From Rhizobium sullae (GTDB taxonomy: Bacteria; Pseudomonadota; Alphaproteobacteria; Rhizobiales; Rhizobiaceae), in contig NZ_CP104143.1 of assembly GCF_025200715.1 (NCBI RefSeq), positions 2,108,001-2,172,000 on the forward strand: a stretch of 64,000 nucleotides of DNA, given 5' to 3'. How positions within the stretch are numbered: position 1 is the stretch's first letter; the number at the start of each line of letters is the position of its first letter. A program made the translations under genes and the position numbers. This document shows positions 43,536 through 53,853 of the stretch, in pieces. Below the pieces are notes generated by a model, which was not told where the DNA came from, made no database searches, and was given only the letters and a program-made list of their open reading frames with translations.

Positions 43536-45791
43536 TCAGCCGGAAAATTTGCCGCTGCGCGGGAAGCCCTTCGGAACGAGGCGGCCCGCGGACGCACGGT
43601 CAGCCAACCATTCAGCCAGTTCTTCCTTGTTTTTTGTGAAGGTACGGCCCGCGCTGTCTTCCCAAACAAGGCCGTCAGCGATCGCGAAGCACCGAACGTC
43701 GGAAATGCCGCCATCCTTGTATCTCTGCAGGCGCACGCCCTTGCCGCGGGCCATTTCCGGCACCTGGGTCAGTGGGAAGACCAGCATCTTGCGGTTCTCA
43801 CCGACGACGGCAACGTGATCACCGCTGACGGGCACGATGAGCTTGGTCTCGTCCGGCATCGCAACGTTCATGATCTGCTTACCCTTGCGGGTATTGGCAG
43901 CCATTTCGGATTCCGCCACGACAAAGCCGTTGCCGGCGGTCGAGACGATCAGCTGCTTGCGCACCGGATCATGGACGAAGGCCGTCAGCACGTCCTGATC
44001 ATTATCCATGTCGACCATGATGCGCAGCGGCTCTCCGTGACCGCGTCCGCCGGGCAGCTTGTCGCCGCCGAGCGTGAAAGCTTTGCCGCCGGTCGTGACG
44101 ACAAGTATCTTGTCCGTCGTCTGTGCCGGAAAGGCTATCTTCAGCGCGTCGCCTTCCTTGAAGGTCAGGCTCGCCGTGTCCGCGATGTGGCCCTTCAGCG
44201 CACGTATCCAACCTTTTTCGGAAACGACGACGGTGATCGGTTCCTTCTCGATCATGGCGTGCTGAATGGCCTGCTCGTCGGCTTCGGGCGCCTCCGCGAA
44301 CTGCGTGCGGCGGCGGCCTATTTCGGTCGCCTTGGCGAACTTCTTCTTCACCTCGCCGATTTCCCAGGCGACCGTCTGCCACTGCTTTTCCTCGGAGGCG
44401 AGCAACGCCTCGATGCCGGCCTTCTCTGTGGTGAGCTCGGCAAACTCGGTCCGGATTTCGAACTCTTCGAGCTTGCGCAAGGAGCGTAGCCGCATGTTGA
44501 GGATCGCTTCGACCTGGTTGTCGGTCAGTCCCCAGCGGGCCACCATCACCGGCTTCGGCTCGTCCTCCTCGCGGATGATGCGGATCACCTCGTCGATGTT
44601 CAGGTAGGCGATCAACAGGCCGTCGAGGATTTCGAGGCGTCTGTCGATTGCGGCGAGGCGGAAGCGCGAACGGCGCTGCAGGACCTCGCGGCGGTGAGCC
44701 AGCCACTCCTTCAGCACCTCGTTCAGCGCCATGACGCGCGGAATGCGCCCCATGGAAAGAACATTCATGTTAAGCGGAAAGCGGTTCTCCAGCTCCGTCA
44801 GTTTGAACATCGACTCCATCAGGATCGTCGGATCGACGGTCCTGCTCTTCGGCATCAGCACGACGCGGACGTCTTCGGCGGATTCGTCGCGGATGTCTTC
44901 CAGCAGCGGCAGCTTGCGGGCAATCAGCAGCTCGGCGATCTTTTCGATCAGACGTGACTTCTGCACCTGGAAGGGGATTTCGGTGACGATAATCTGATAG
45001 CCGCCGCGTCCCAGATCCTCGATCTGCCATTTGGCGCGCACCCGGAAGCCGCCGCGGCCGGTGCGGTAGCTCTCGATGATGCTTTCGCGGTTGTCGATGA
45101 TGATGCCGCCCGTCGGAAAGTCCGGTCCCGGAATGAATTCGACGAGCTTTTCGACAGTCGCATCCGGATGCTTGATGAGGTGCAGCGCCGCATCGCAAAG
45201 TTCATGGGCGTTGTGCGAAGGAATGGAGGTCGCCATGCCGACGGCGATGCCGGAGGAGCCGTTCGCGAGCAGGTTAGGAAAAGCGCCGGGCAGGACGACC
45301 GGCTCGGAGTTGGATTCGTCGTAGGTGTCGCGGAAATCGACGGCATCCTGATCTATGCCTTCGAGCAGCAGCTCCGAGACTGCCGTCATCTTCGATTCGG
45401 TGTAGCGCATGGCGGCGGGACTGTCGCCATCGATGTTGCCGAAATTGCCCTGGCCGTTCACAAGCGTGTAGCGCTGCGAGAAATCCTGGGCCAGCCGGGC
45501 GAGTGCGTCGTAGATCGACTGGTCGCCGTGCGGGTGGAAGTTACCCATCACCTCGCCGACGATCTTGGCGCATTTCCTGAAGGCTGAGTTGGGTCTGAGC
45601 CCCATCTCGTTCATCGCATAGACGATGCGCCGATGGACCGGCTTCAGGCCATCGCGAACGTCCGGAAGCGCGCGGTGCATGATGGTCGAAAGCGCATAGG
45701 CCAAGTAACGCTCTTCGAGCGCGGCCTTCAGATCAACCGGGTGAATGCTGTCGTCGTCTCCGCCGGAGGGCGGCAAAATCTCTTGTCCCAT
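43536..45791 (-). CDS. parC: DNA topoisomerase IV subunit A
   Basis: The 751-residue protein has the breakage-reunion domain with the catalytic Tyr in [16 protein letters not shown] (near residue 125). The quinolone-resistance region reads [21 protein letters not shown] coiled-coil tower and a C-terminal beta-pinwheel follow. With ParE it decatenates daughter chromosomes. The spacing [11 protein letters not shown] fits ParC rather than GyrA, and there is no GyrA-box (QRRGGKG) in the C-domain. The gene stands alone; upstream lies the divergent exported protein gene. Confidence 0.94.
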   Translation of the reverse strand: MGQEILPPSGGDDDSIHPVDLKAALEERYLAYALSTIMHRALPDVRDGLKPVHRRIVYAMNEMGLRPNSAFRKCAKIVGEVMGNFHPHGDQSIYDALARLAQDFSQRYTLVNGQGNFGNIDGDSPAAMRYTESKMTAVSELLLEGIDQDAVDFRDTYDESNSEPVVLPGAFPNLLANGSSGIAVGMATSIPSHNAHELCDAALHLIKHPDATVEKLVEFIPGPDFPTGGIIIDNRESIIESYRTGRGGFRVRAKWQIEDLGRGGYQIIVTEIPFQVQKSRLIEKIAELLIARKLPLLEDIRDESAEDVRVVLMPKSRTVDPTILMESMFKLTELENRFPLNMNVLSMGRIPRVMALNEVLKEWLAHRREVLQRRSRFRLAAIDRRLEILDGLLIAYLNIDEVIRIIREEDEPKPVMVARWGLTDNQVEAILNMRLRSLRKLEEFEIRTEFAELTTEKAGIEALLASEEKQWQTVAWEIGEVKKKFAKATEIGRRRTQFAEAPEADEQAIQHAMIEKEPITVVVSEKGWIRALKGHIADTASLTFKEGDALKIAFPAQTTDKILVVTTGGKAFTLGGDKLPGGRGHGEPLRIMVDMDNDQDVLTAFVHDPVRKQLIVSTAGNGFVVAESEMAANTRKGKQIMNVAMPDETKLIVPVSGDHVAVVGENRKMLVFPLTQVPEMARGKGVRLQRYKDGGISDVRCFAIADGLVWEDSAGRTFTKNKEELAEWLADRASAGRLVPKGFPRSGKFSG

Positions 45792-46011
45792 AGGCTCTGC
45801 CTAGCCTAGAAGACGATTCACGGCAAGGAATCGAGGGCTTTGGCCTGTGGATGACGTCCCGGAACGACATGAATGGGTCATCATGCATCGCCACAAATTT
45901 GGACTTCGTTTGCTTTCCCCTTCAACAGAAATTTAGAACCCTCCAAATATAAACCGCGTTCGATCCGCAATAATTCGCTGCAATTTGCAACCGCGACCAA
46001 AGGACTTACCG

Positions 46012-47199
46012 ATGACTTTTTACCGGACAACCCGGCTGATGCTGTCTGGCGCCGCATTTCTGTCGCTCGCCGGCTCCGCAGTCGCCCTCGACGGGCAGGA
46101 TATTCTGAAGAAGTTGAATGCCGCCTATAGTACCCAAGGCGGAACGATCACTGCCGATGGTGTCGACGTCAACGACACGACGGTGACGCTGAAGAACGCG
46201 AGCTTCAAGCCGACTGGCAGCGACGCCCTCAACATCGGCGACATAACGATGACCGGCGTCGAGGAAGACGAAGACGGCGGCTACTACATCGAGGAAGCAG
46301 CCTTCCCCGACATCAACGTGACCAAGGATGGCACGACGGTCAGCGCCTCCGAACTGACACTCGGCGGCATCTCGATCCCGGCAGACGCCAACGGTGACCG
46401 CCTCGATTCGATCCTGCTTTATGAAACCGCTCATGCCGGTCCGATAAAAGTGGTCAACGGCGGCAAGGAAGTCTTCTCACTCGGCGAGACGGAGATGAAC
46501 CTGACGCTGCGCGAGGACGAATCCGGCTTCGACTTCGACGGCGCGTTCAAGAGCATGAAGGCAGACCTCAGCGATACTCCGGACCCGCAGGCGAAGGAAG
46601 CGATCGAGAAACTCGCCCTGCAGCACCTCAACGGCGACATCACCATGAAAGGCGCGTGGGACCTCGGCCCCGGTGCAATCGATATCTCCGAATTCGCCCT
46701 CGACGTCACGAATGTCGGCCGCCTGAACCTTGCCTTCAAGATTTCGGGATACACCCTGCCCTTCGTGAAGTCGCTGCAGGAGGCAACCAAGGCTTCCGAA
46801 ACCAATCCGAACAAGGAAGAAGCGCAGCAGGCGCTCGGCCTCGCCATGCTCGGCCTCATGCAGCAGCTTTCGTTCAACGGTGCCGAAATCCGCTTCGATG
46901 ACGCGTCGATCACGAAGCGGGCGTTGGAATATGCAGGCTCTAAGCAGAACATCTCGGCACAGCAGATGGCAGACGCGCTGAAGGCGATGGCGCCGATCGC
47001 GCTGACGCAGCTCAACATCCCGGAACTGCAGAACGCGATTTCGGCAGCGGTCAACACCTATCTCGACGACCCGAATAGCTTCACCGTCAGCGCCGCGCCG
47101 CCTCAGCCGGTCCCCTTCCCGACCATCATGGGCGCTGCCATGGGCGCACCGAACACTTTGCCGAACGTGCTTGGTGTGAAGGTAACGGCGAACCAGTAA
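46012..47199 (+). CDS. Large exported protein of unknown function
   Basis: The 395-residue protein has a signal peptide (MTFYRTTRLMLSGAAFLSLA, cleavage near AVA, residue 24). The acidic mature part of about 370 residues is rich in beta-type alternation early (GTITADGVDVNDTTVTLKNA) and helical later (EEAQQALGLAMLGLMQQ). There are no cysteines, no membrane helix after the signal, and no motif I recognise. It is probably periplasmic. Proteins of this type are, as I recall, annotated only as hypothetical in rhizobia. It has its own terminator-like palindrome downstream. Confidence 0.75.
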   Translation: MTFYRTTRLMLSGAAFLSLAGSAVALDGQDILKKLNAAYSTQGGTITADGVDVNDTTVTLKNASFKPTGSDALNIGDITMTGVEEDEDGGYYIEEAAFPDINVTKDGTTVSASELTLGGISIPADANGDRLDSILLYETAHAGPIKVVNGGKEVFSLGETEMNLTLREDESGFDFDGAFKSMKADLSDTPDPQAKEAIEKLALQHLNGDITMKGAWDLGPGAIDISEFALDVTNVGRLNLAFKISGYTLPFVKSLQEATKASETNPNKEEAQQALGLAMLGLMQQLSFNGAEIRFDDASITKRALEYAGSKQNISAQQMADALKAMAPIALTQLNIPELQNAISAAVNTYLDDPNSFTVSAAPPQPVPFPTIMGAAMGAPNTLPNVLGVKVTANQ

Positions 47200-47212
47200 G
47201 TTGACGAAAAGG

Positions 47213-47284
47213 CCCGCCTTGTAAACCTGCCCCCGAAGTGGTCCAACTTTCGGGAGTAAGTTTACAAGGCGGGATTTTCTTTCT
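47213..47284 (+). terminator. Long nested palindrome acting as terminator; possible IS-end remnant
   Basis: CCCGCCTTGTAAAC (47213-47226) pairs perfectly with GTTTACAAGGCGGG (47260-47273). Inside it CCCGAAGT pairs imperfectly with ACTTTCGGG. ATTTTCTTTCT follows, so it can end transcription of the upstream gene. The halves TGTAAACCTGCCCCCGAA and GTCCAACTTTCGGG...TTTACA also resemble the joined terminal repeats of IS3-type elements. That origin is inference. Confidence 0.6.
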
Positions 47285-47356
47285 GCGTCGCTTGACCTCA
47301 ACTTAACTTGAGGAACTAGACCGGTTGCCGTGACATCGAAAACCAAGGAGATGGTG

Positions 47357-47677
47357 ATGAACGGCGCTTTTTATCGCGTGGACAAGTTTGTGGTGCCGGA
47401 GGCGGCACGCGAGGAGTTTCTGATCAATGTGCTGAAGACGCACGAGGTGCTGCAGGCCCAGGAAGGCTTCATTCGGCACACCGTTTTGGAGCAGGTTTCG
47501 GGACCGGGCGAATTCAATTTCGTGACGATCGCCGAGTGGGAAAGCGCTGAGGTCCTCGAGCGGGTGAAGGCCGCTGTCCAAGCGGCGCACCGGGCACGGA
47601 ACTTCGATCCGCAGGCGTTTTTCGCACGGCTCGGCATTCGCGCCGACATCGCCAATTACAAGCCAGTTGCGGCGTAG
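47357..47677 (+). CDS. Antibiotic biosynthesis monooxygenase (ABM)-domain protein
   Basis: The 106-residue protein has a single ABM ferredoxin-like domain: GAFYRVDKFVVPEAAREEFL, then LQAQEGFIRHTVLEQVSGPG and FVTIAEWESAEVL. Such small proteins act as monooxygenases, heme-degrading enzymes or dimeric chaperone-like proteins; the activity here is not predictable. Three starts lie close together; I choose ATG 47357 because AAGGAG sits 7 bp upstream. It stands alone between the palindrome and an acyltransferase gene. Confidence 0.8.
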   Translation: MNGAFYRVDKFVVPEAAREEFLINVLKTHEVLQAQEGFIRHTVLEQVSGPGEFNFVTIAEWESAEVLERVKAAVQAAHRARNFDPQAFFARLGIRADIANYKPVAA

Positions 47678-47778
47678 GAACATGGCATCGGCCCGGCGGT
47701 CAACAAGCCTTAATGGGGCCTTAAGATCGCTACTCTACAACCTCTGCGGCGAGCCTCAGGGCTTTTCAGAGGTTGGAT

Positions 47779-48858
47779 ATGGACAGGGAACGCCACATCG
47801 CTAGCCTTGACGGTCTGCGTGGCATTGCTGCCGCAGGCGTGATTGTCGCGCACGTCAATCTGATGTTTCCCTCCGCTCTCTCCATGCCTATCCGCGATAT
47901 CGGCAGCAATGCAGTAGGCCTATTTTTTGCACTAAGTGGCTTCCTGATGGCGTACATCTACGGCAATCGGCCGCTCAGTCCGAAAAGCTGTGCCGACTTT
48001 CTCGTAACTCGCTTCGCGCGCATCTATCCTGTTTATATTGCTGCAGTGCTGGCCATTGCGCTCCTGTCGCTCTTTCAGGACCTGAATTATTTCCAGCCGA
48101 TCAACGGTATAGGTCAGGTCCTCCGCCATATGGCACTAATGGGCTCCAGCGGGGTTTTCTGGTCTGTCCCGCCCGAGATTCAATTTTATCTGCTCTTCCC
48201 ATTAATATGGCTCTTTCTATCGAATCCCATTCGCTACCGGAATATCGCGATTGCCATCGCCACCTTCCTGGCGGTCGACGGACTACTCGGATTTCCCGGT
48301 AGCGGCATCATGCTGCCATCCAAGCTGCCGTTCTTTTTATTCGGCGTTGTCGCAGGTCGAATGCACCGGCGCATCGACAGACAAGAGCCAAACATCATCA
48401 TTGGAATGCTTGCGCTGCTGTTACCGCTGTTCCTACTGGTTCGTCAGGGCGTCGCACCGCAAACCGCGAGCTCACTCTGGGATATGGCGACGGCTTTTGC
48501 GGCTGCGCTATCGGTCTTTCTGGTGGCACTTGAGCATCCGATCTCCGTAGTAGCCTTCGGCGCAGCTCCGTTACGCTTCGCCGGCAGAATCAGCTTCTCG
48601 CTCTATCTCTTCCACGCGCCTGCGCTCTTTCTCGTCGAGAAGGCGCTCGGCGGTACCACACCGTCGGATCTCGTTATCGCCGTCGGACTAGCCACTGCCT
48701 TCGGGCTTGCTTGCGTGAGTTACTATGTGATCGAGGTACCGGCACGCCGCTTTCTCGTATCACGATGGAAACGGCATCGGGAAGACGCGAAATGGCTAGG
48801 GAAGCTCGATGCGGCTCAGGCGCCGGCCATTTTCTCCTCGCGGCGCACGAGAATGTAG
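47779..48858 (+). CDS. Acyltransferase-3 family membrane protein (OafA-like)
   Basis: The 359-residue protein has about ten membrane helices and the acyltransferase-3 opening RHIASLDGLRGIAAAGVIVA. The catalytic His of this family is at VAHVN, and RFARIYPVYIAA is the conserved Arg-rich turn. It likely O-acetylates a surface polysaccharide, possibly the polymer of the 11-20 kb cluster or LPS, or modifies a membrane lipid. The ATG at 47779 follows CAGAGG by 6 bp. Its last 43 bp overlap the MATE gene end on the other strand. Confidence 0.86.
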   Translation: MDRERHIASLDGLRGIAAAGVIVAHVNLMFPSALSMPIRDIGSNAVGLFFALSGFLMAYIYGNRPLSPKSCADFLVTRFARIYPVYIAAVLAIALLSLFQDLNYFQPINGIGQVLRHMALMGSSGVFWSVPPEIQFYLLFPLIWLFLSNPIRYRNIAIAIATFLAVDGLLGFPGSGIMLPSKLPFFLFGVVAGRMHRRIDRQEPNIIIGMLALLLPLFLLVRQGVAPQTASSLWDMATAFAAALSVFLVALEHPISVVAFGAAPLRFAGRISFSLYLFHAPALFLVEKALGGTTPSDLVIAVGLATAFGLACVSYYVIEVPARRFLVSRWKRHREDAKWLGKLDAAQAPAIFSSRRTRM

Positions 48859-50228
48859 AAACGTGCGCAGAGCATGATGGCAGCCGCCGCAAGGCCGACG
48901 AGGAAGCCGAACCAGATGCCGACGCCGCCGAAGCCCATCGGGAAAGCGAAGAACCAGGCAAGGAAGAAGCCGATCGGCCAATAGGCGATCAGCGCCATGA
49001 TCATCGGCACGCGCGCATCCTTGAGGCCGCGCAGCAAACCGCTGGCAACAGCCTGCATGCCGTCGACAAGTTGGAAAAGGCCGGCGACGACGATCAGCGG
49101 GCCGGCATAGGCAAGCACTTGCGAAGCCTCGGGACGACTGACGTCGAGGAACCAGCGCGCCAGGAACTCCGGCATGACCGCAAACAGGATACCCCCGATA
49201 CCCGAGATCGCCGCCGCGATGATCAGAACCGCGATCGAGGCGCGAACCAGAGCGGAATGGTTCCCTTGCCCGTGCGCAATGCCGACGCGGACGGTTGCGG
49301 CCTGCGAGAGGCCGAGTGGAATCATGAAGGCGATCGACGCCCATTGGAGCGCAATGCCATGTGCCGCAAGCTCGATCGTGCCGATATAACCCATCAGCAG
49401 CGAGGCAACCGTAAAGAGGCTGACCTCCGCAAGAATGGTCACGCTGATCGGCAGACCGAGACGAACGACATCCCAAAGCGCGTGCCAGTCCGGCCGCCAG
49501 AAACGCACCAGGATTTCATAGCGCCGTGTCTCCTCCCTCATCTGCACATAGGCGAGGATGAAGACAAAGCCCGCGGTCTGCACCGCGACCGAAACGATCG
49601 CAGCGCCCTGAAGGCCCATTGCCGGAAAACCGAAATGGCCGAGGATGAGGGCGTAGGCGAAGATCGCGTTCATCACCAGCATGGCAATGGTCACGTTCAG
49701 GACGACGGCAGCCTTGCCGATCGCGCTGACGAGCGCCCGCACGACGTTAAAGAGAAGCCCCGGCAGCACGCCGAAATGGCCGATCAGGATATAGCCGTGC
49801 GCAAGCTTTGCCACTTCCGGCTTCTGGCCAGCGACGAGCAATATCTCCTCGGCATAGAAAAAGGCCGGCTGCATGACGAGCCAATAGACGGTGACCATCC
49901 AAAGGCCCATGCGCATCGAGCGGCGAACTGTGACGATATCGCCCCGGCCGTAAGCCTGCGCGACCATCGGAATGACCGCGATGGCAAAGCCCGAACCAAA
50001 AATCAGGATCGTGAACAGAAACTGCGCCGAAAGGACCATGGCAGCGAGATTCTCGGCGCCGAGGCGGCCGACGATCATCACGTCCGTCGTGTTGATGCCA
50101 AGCTGGGCAAGCTGTGCGCCAATGAACGGAATGCCGAGCGCCAGCGTGGCGCGGAAATGCGCACCCCAACGGTTGTCGGTTTGCGGCGCAAGCCTGTGCA
50201 CCTCGATCGGCGCGTCCATCAGAGCCAT
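48816..50228 (-). CDS. MATE-family multidrug efflux transporter
   Basis: The 470-residue protein has twelve membrane helices in two MATE halves, with ALGIPFIGAQLAQLGINTTD in the first helix and LRGLKDARVPMIMALIAYWP in the second half. It is of the NorM type and should export cationic compounds using a sodium or proton gradient. The N-terminus has two close starts (50228 and 50219); the second has GGAATGGCTCTG upstream. It lies downstream of the MFS exporter on the same strand, with 136 bp between that hold a 17-bp palindrome. Confidence 0.9.
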   Translation of the reverse strand: MALMDAPIEVHRLAPQTDNRWGAHFRATLALGIPFIGAQLAQLGINTTDVMIVGRLGAENLAAMVLSAQFLFTILIFGSGFAIAVIPMVAQAYGRGDIVTVRRSMRMGLWMVTVYWLVMQPAFFYAEEILLVAGQKPEVAKLAHGYILIGHFGVLPGLLFNVVRALVSAIGKAAVVLNVTIAMLVMNAIFAYALILGHFGFPAMGLQGAAIVSVAVQTAGFVFILAYVQMREETRRYEILVRFWRPDWHALWDVVRLGLPISVTILAEVSLFTVASLLMGYIGTIELAAHGIALQWASIAFMIPLGLSQAATVRVGIAHGQGNHSALVRASIAVLIIAAAISGIGGILFAVMPEFLARWFLDVSRPEASQVLAYAGPLIVVAGLFQLVDGMQAVASGLLRGLKDARVPMIMALIAYWPIGFFLAWFFAFPMGFGGVGIWFGFLVGLAAAAIMLCARFYILVRREEKMAGA

Positions 50229-50325
50229 TCCTGTTTGGTTGAATCAGTTTGGGCCGCATTTCGCGGCAAAGTAATACCGGGCCTTAGATCAAAGCCCCGC
50301 AAAGAGCCACCCCGAAAGAGGCAAA

Positions 50326-50342
50326 TGATGAAAAATTCATCA
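50326..50342. promoter_or_regulatory. Perfect inverted repeat upstream of the MATE gene
   Basis: TGATGAA (50326-50332) and TTCATCA (50336-50342) flank AAA. The site is about 100 bp upstream of the MATE start and 23 bp past the MFS exporter stop. It could be an operator for the MATE gene or a weak terminator of the MFS gene. It is symmetric enough for a dimeric repressor; no regulator gene is adjacent. Confidence 0.35.
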
Positions 50343-50364
50343 CATCATCACGAATTCTGATAGC

Positions 50365-51612
50365 TCACTCTGCCGCCGCTTCCAGGGCTTCCGGGCGCTT
50401 CGCAGTCTTAACCTTCGCGAGAAAGACCAGAGCCGCCGAGAGAATAAAGAAAGCGGCCAGCAGATAGGGCGCACCGGCAAAGGTCACTGGAGCATCCGGC
50501 TTGGTGAAATAGCCGAACATCTGCGTGAAGATCAGCGGGCCGACGATCGTCGTGATGCTACTGAGGCTCGTGAGCGCTCCCTGCAATTCACCCTGTGCAG
50601 ACGGCGGCACCTTGCCGGCGGCAATACTGCGAAGCGGCGGATCGGCGACGTTTTCCATGACGGTCAGGATGATGACCGTATAGACAACCCAGCCCTCCCA
50701 GGCGAAAGCATAGCCCGTCAGGCCGACGACCGAGAAAGAAAGGCCGACGACCGCCGTCTTCCACTCGCCAAGCACCGGCACGATCTTCGGCAGCACGAGG
50801 CCCATGACGATCGCGGCGCCGATACCGTAGATGCCAAGCGAAAGGCCGATCTGGCCCTCGCTCCAGCCGTAGCGATAGGTCGAAACGAAGGACCAGACGG
50901 ACGGATAAACGGCATGTGCCAGCCAAAAGAGGAACATGACGGCGCCGACCCAGCCGATGCCGGGATAATTGCGCATCTGCTTCAACGCGCCCAGCGGATT
51001 GGCCCGCTTCCATTCGAAGGTGCGCCGATGTTTGGCGTCCAGCGTTTCCGGCAGCAGGAAATAGGCCGCGACGAAATTGAGGAAGGAAAGCGCCGCCGCG
51101 CCGAAGAACGGAACGCGCGGGCCGAACTCACCGAGGATGCCGCCGATAACGGGGCCGATGGTGAAACCGACCCCGAAGGCGATGCCGATTAGGCCGAAAT
51201 TCTTGGCGCGGTTCTCGTCATTGCTGATGTCAGCGATATAGGCCGAACACGTCGCATAGCTGCCGCCGCTGAACCCTGCGAGCGCCCGGCCGACAAAAAG
51301 CATCCAGAAGCTGGTGGCGACCGCGCAGATCAGATTGTCGATCGCGAAGGTCAATACGGAGAGAAGCAGGATCGGGCGGCGGCCGAAACGGTCACTGAGA
51401 TTGCCAAGCAGGGGCGAGAACAAGAATAGCATGCCGGCATAGACGACCAGCAGCCAGCCGCCGTCGAGTGCGGCATCGCTGATGGTGCCGCCGGTGAGTT
51501 CCTCCAGATAGGCGGGCAGCACCGGCATGATGATCGCAATGCCCATTACGTCCAGAAACAGGATCACGAAAACGAGGAAGAGGCCGCGGCGAACGAATTT
51601 GGGATCAAGCAT
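50365..51612 (-). CDS. MFS transporter of the TetA-like (TCR/Tet) group
   Basis: The 415-residue protein has twelve membrane helices. Helix 2-3 carries the MFS motif [16 protein letters not shown], and helix 5 the antiporter motif [16 protein letters not shown]. The first helix [20 protein letters not shown] matches TetA-type efflux pumps. It probably exports a drug or small organic compound by proton antiport; resistance to tetracycline is not shown by the sequence. The LysR-type gene lies about 160 bp upstream on the same strand. Confidence 0.88.
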   Translation of the reverse strand: MLDPKFVRRGLFLVFVILFLDVMGIAIIMPVLPAYLEELTGGTISDAALDGGWLLVVYAGMLFLFSPLLGNLSDRFGRRPILLLSVLTFAIDNLICAVATSFWMLFVGRALAGFSGGSYATCSAYIADISNDENRAKNFGLIGIAFGVGFTIGPVIGGILGEFGPRVPFFGAAALSFLNFVAAYFLLPETLDAKHRRTFEWKRANPLGALKQMRNYPGIGWVGAVMFLFWLAHAVYPSVWSFVSTYRYGWSEGQIGLSLGIYGIGAAIVMGLVLPKIVPVLGEWKTAVVGLSFSVVGLTGYAFAWEGWVVYTVIILTVMENVADPPLRSIAAGKVPPSAQGELQGALTSLSSITTIVGPLIFTQMFGYFTKPDAPVTFAGAPYLLAAFFILSAALVFLAKVKTAKRPEALEAAAE

Positions 51613-51770
51613 GGAACATCTCTCAACAGGGAATTGCTTTCTGGAAAGACGATCTCGTCGCCGGGGTTGTTACATAGCTCATCGAGAAAAATGAAACAAT
51701 ACGTGAACATTTCAAAGTTTTTGATCAAGCCGCCAGCGAAATTGATTGGCGGGCGGAACAAACGGGGATT

Positions 51771-52673
51771 TTAGCCGGTCCGCCGCTGCTCCTTCACGAA
51801 ATCGACAAATGCGCGCAACGCCGACGGCATGTGCCTACGGCCGGCATAATAGAGAAACGGACCGGAGAATTCCGTGATCCACTCCTGAAGGATCGGCACC
51901 AGTTCGCCGCGCGCGATGGCAGGAGCGAGGACTTCCTCGAAGGAGCCGATGACGCCGAGGCCAGCGACGGCAGCACCAACCTCCATCTCGATGACGTTGG
52001 CCACCAGCGGCCCGGACGGCGAGATCACCAGTGTTTCGCCACCGCGCTCGAATTCCCAGGCGAACGGTGCGCCGCTCAGGAAACGGTGGCGGATGCAATC
52101 GTGCCCGAGCAGGTCTTTCGGGTGCTGCGGCACGCCGCGTCGTTCGAGGTAGGCAGGCGACGCAGCAACGATATAGCACTGTCGGCGTGGGCCGATCGGC
52201 ACGGCGATCATGTCGCGCTCCAACCGCTCGCCATAGCGTATGCCGGCGTCATAGCCCGCGGCGAGCACGTCGATGAAGCTGTCTTCGGCAACCACTTCAA
52301 GGGTGATCTGCGGATAGCGCTGCAGAAACCGGTTGGCGAGATCCGGCAGGAAGAGCTTTGCGGCGATCACCGGCACGTTAAGGCGCAGCGTCCCCGCCGG
52401 ACTGTCGCGAAAGGTATCGAGTTGGCTGAGTGCCGAAGCGACCTCGCCAAGCGCCGGCGCGAGGCGCTCCAGCAGCCTTTCGCCGGCCTCGGTCGGCGTC
52501 ACGCTGCGGGTCGTGCGGTTGAGAAGACGTACGCCGAGCCGCTCTTCGAGGCGCCGGAGGGATTCGCTGAGCGAGGAAGGCGACACTCCGCGCTTGCGGG
52601 CTGCCGCGCGAAAGCTCCGCTCTCTTGCAATGGCGGCAAAGGCAGCCAGATCACTGAGAGGCAAGTCATCCAT
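51771..52673 (-). CDS. LysR-family transcriptional regulator
   Basis: The 300-residue protein has the N-terminal winged helix of LysR proteins (FAAIARERSFRAAARKRGVS, residues about 12-31, then SLSESLRRLEERLGVRLLNR). A C-terminal periplasmic-binding-like co-inducer domain follows. Residues such as RYGERLERDMIAVPIG and DCIRHRFLSGAPFAWEFE resemble the group that controls oxidoreductases and exporters. It diverges from an aldo/keto reductase gene with about 110 bp between and probably regulates it. Confidence 0.92.
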   Translation of the reverse strand: MDDLPLSDLAAFAAIARERSFRAAARKRGVSPSSLSESLRRLEERLGVRLLNRTTRSVTPTEAGERLLERLAPALGEVASALSQLDTFRDSPAGTLRLNVPVIAAKLFLPDLANRFLQRYPQITLEVVAEDSFIDVLAAGYDAGIRYGERLERDMIAVPIGPRRQCYIVAASPAYLERRGVPQHPKDLLGHDCIRHRFLSGAPFAWEFERGGETLVISPSGPLVANVIEMEVGAAVAGLGVIGSFEEVLAPAIARGELVPILQEWITEFSGPFLYYAGRRHMPSALRAFVDFVKEQRRTG

Positions 52674-52782
52674 TGTGCATATTTCCGTACAGGTTGTTCA
52701 AGATTATCCAGATTATCGCACAAATTCTGCCGTAGTAAAAATACTTCAAGGATGCCGCTCGGGTATCGAAGAGGAGAAAGAG

Positions 52783-53778
52783 ATGCAGACCTATCGTTTG
52801 GGAAAGACCGGGCCCGAAGTTTCCGCCATCGGCCTCGGCTGCATGGGCATGTCGGGCATGTACGGCCCTTCCGATCGCGAAGAGGGCATCGCCACCATCC
52901 ACGCCGCGCTGGATGCCGGCGTCAACCTGCTGGATACTGGCGATTTCTACGGCATGGGCCATAACGAGATGCTGATCGGCGAGGCATTGAAAGGCCGCAA
53001 ACGGGACAGTGTCGTGATCAGCGTCAAGACCGGAGCGCTTCGCGATCCGCAGGGCGCGTGGCTCGGCTACGATTGCCGGCCCGCGGCACTCAAGAACTTC
53101 GTCGCCTATTCGCTGCAGCGTCTCGGCGTCGATTACATCGATATCTACCGCCCCGCCCGACTCGATCCCAATGTGCCGATCGAAGAAACCGTCGGCGCGA
53201 TCACCGATATGATCAAGGCTGGTTATGTCCGGCATGTCGGGCTTTCCGAAGTGGGCGCCGACACGATCCGCAGAGCGGCCGCCGTCCATCCAATCGTCGA
53301 TCTTCAGATCGAATATTCGCTGGTTTCCCGCGGCATCGAAGATGTGATCCTGCCCACCTGCCGCGAACTCGACATCTCAATCACCGCTTACGGCGTCCTT
53401 TCACGAGGCCTGATCAGCGGCCACTGGCACAAGGGCCTGGGCAGCAGCAAAGGCGATTTCCGCAACGACAGCCCGCGCTTCCAAGAGGGCAATATCGAGC
53501 AGAACCTGGCACTCGTCGAAGAACTCCGCAAAATCGCCGAGGCAAAGCGGGTCTCGGTCGCACAGATCGCGATCGCCTGGGTTGCCGCACAGGGCAAGGA
53601 CATCATCCCGCTCGTCGGCGCCCGCCGCCGCGACCGGCTGACAGAAGCGCTCGGTTCAAGAGCCGTCGAGCTTTCGGCCGACGATATGGCCGCGATCGAA
53701 CGCGCCGTGCCAAAGGATGCCGCGGCAGGCGCGCGCTACCCGGATGCGCAGTTGAAGCATATGGATAGCGAGAGATAG
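52783..53778 (+). CDS. Aldo/keto reductase
   Basis: The 331-residue protein has the AKR barrel with LGKTGPEVSAIGLGCMGMSG at the start. The catalytic Asp-Tyr are in LLDTGDFYGMGHNEMLIGEA, and the NADPH-binding IPLVGARRRDRLTEAL lies near the end. It is of the AKR11/13 type (YajO/PLR-like) and reduces aldehydes or ketones with NADPH. The family usually has a His after the lysine strand (KTGALR here) at the DYIDIYRPARLD position, where H is often present; here RPAR replaces HR, as in some relatives. A LysR gene diverges from it. Confidence 0.9.
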   Translation: MQTYRLGKTGPEVSAIGLGCMGMSGMYGPSDREEGIATIHAALDAGVNLLDTGDFYGMGHNEMLIGEALKGRKRDSVVISVKTGALRDPQGAWLGYDCRPAALKNFVAYSLQRLGVDYIDIYRPARLDPNVPIEETVGAITDMIKAGYVRHVGLSEVGADTIRRAAAVHPIVDLQIEYSLVSRGIEDVILPTCRELDISITAYGVLSRGLISGHWHKGLGSSKGDFRNDSPRFQEGNIEQNLALVEELRKIAEAKRVSVAQIAIAWVAAQGKDIIPLVGARRRDRLTEALGSRAVELSADDMAAIERAVPKDAAAGARYPDAQLKHMDSER

Positions 53779-53801
53779 CGACAGTCCGTCGACTGCGAGT
53801 A

Positions 53802-53839
53802 CCGCTTGCCCTCCCTTCGAAAGGTGAGAGAGCAAGCGG
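53802..53839. terminator. Hairpin between convergent genes
   Basis: CCGCTTGC (53802-53809) pairs with GCAAGCGG (53832-53839), and inside it CCTTCG pairs with CGAAAGG with a small bulge. It lies between the convergent reductase and metalloprotease genes. There is no T-run, so termination is only likely. Confidence 0.45.
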
Positions 53840-53853
53840 CAACGCCGCTCGAC

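Noticed and set aside
48711..50360. 549-codon plus-strand frame opposite the MATE gene.
   Set aside because: It is antisense to a well-supported transporter and has the charged, low-hydrophobicity composition of a shadow frame.
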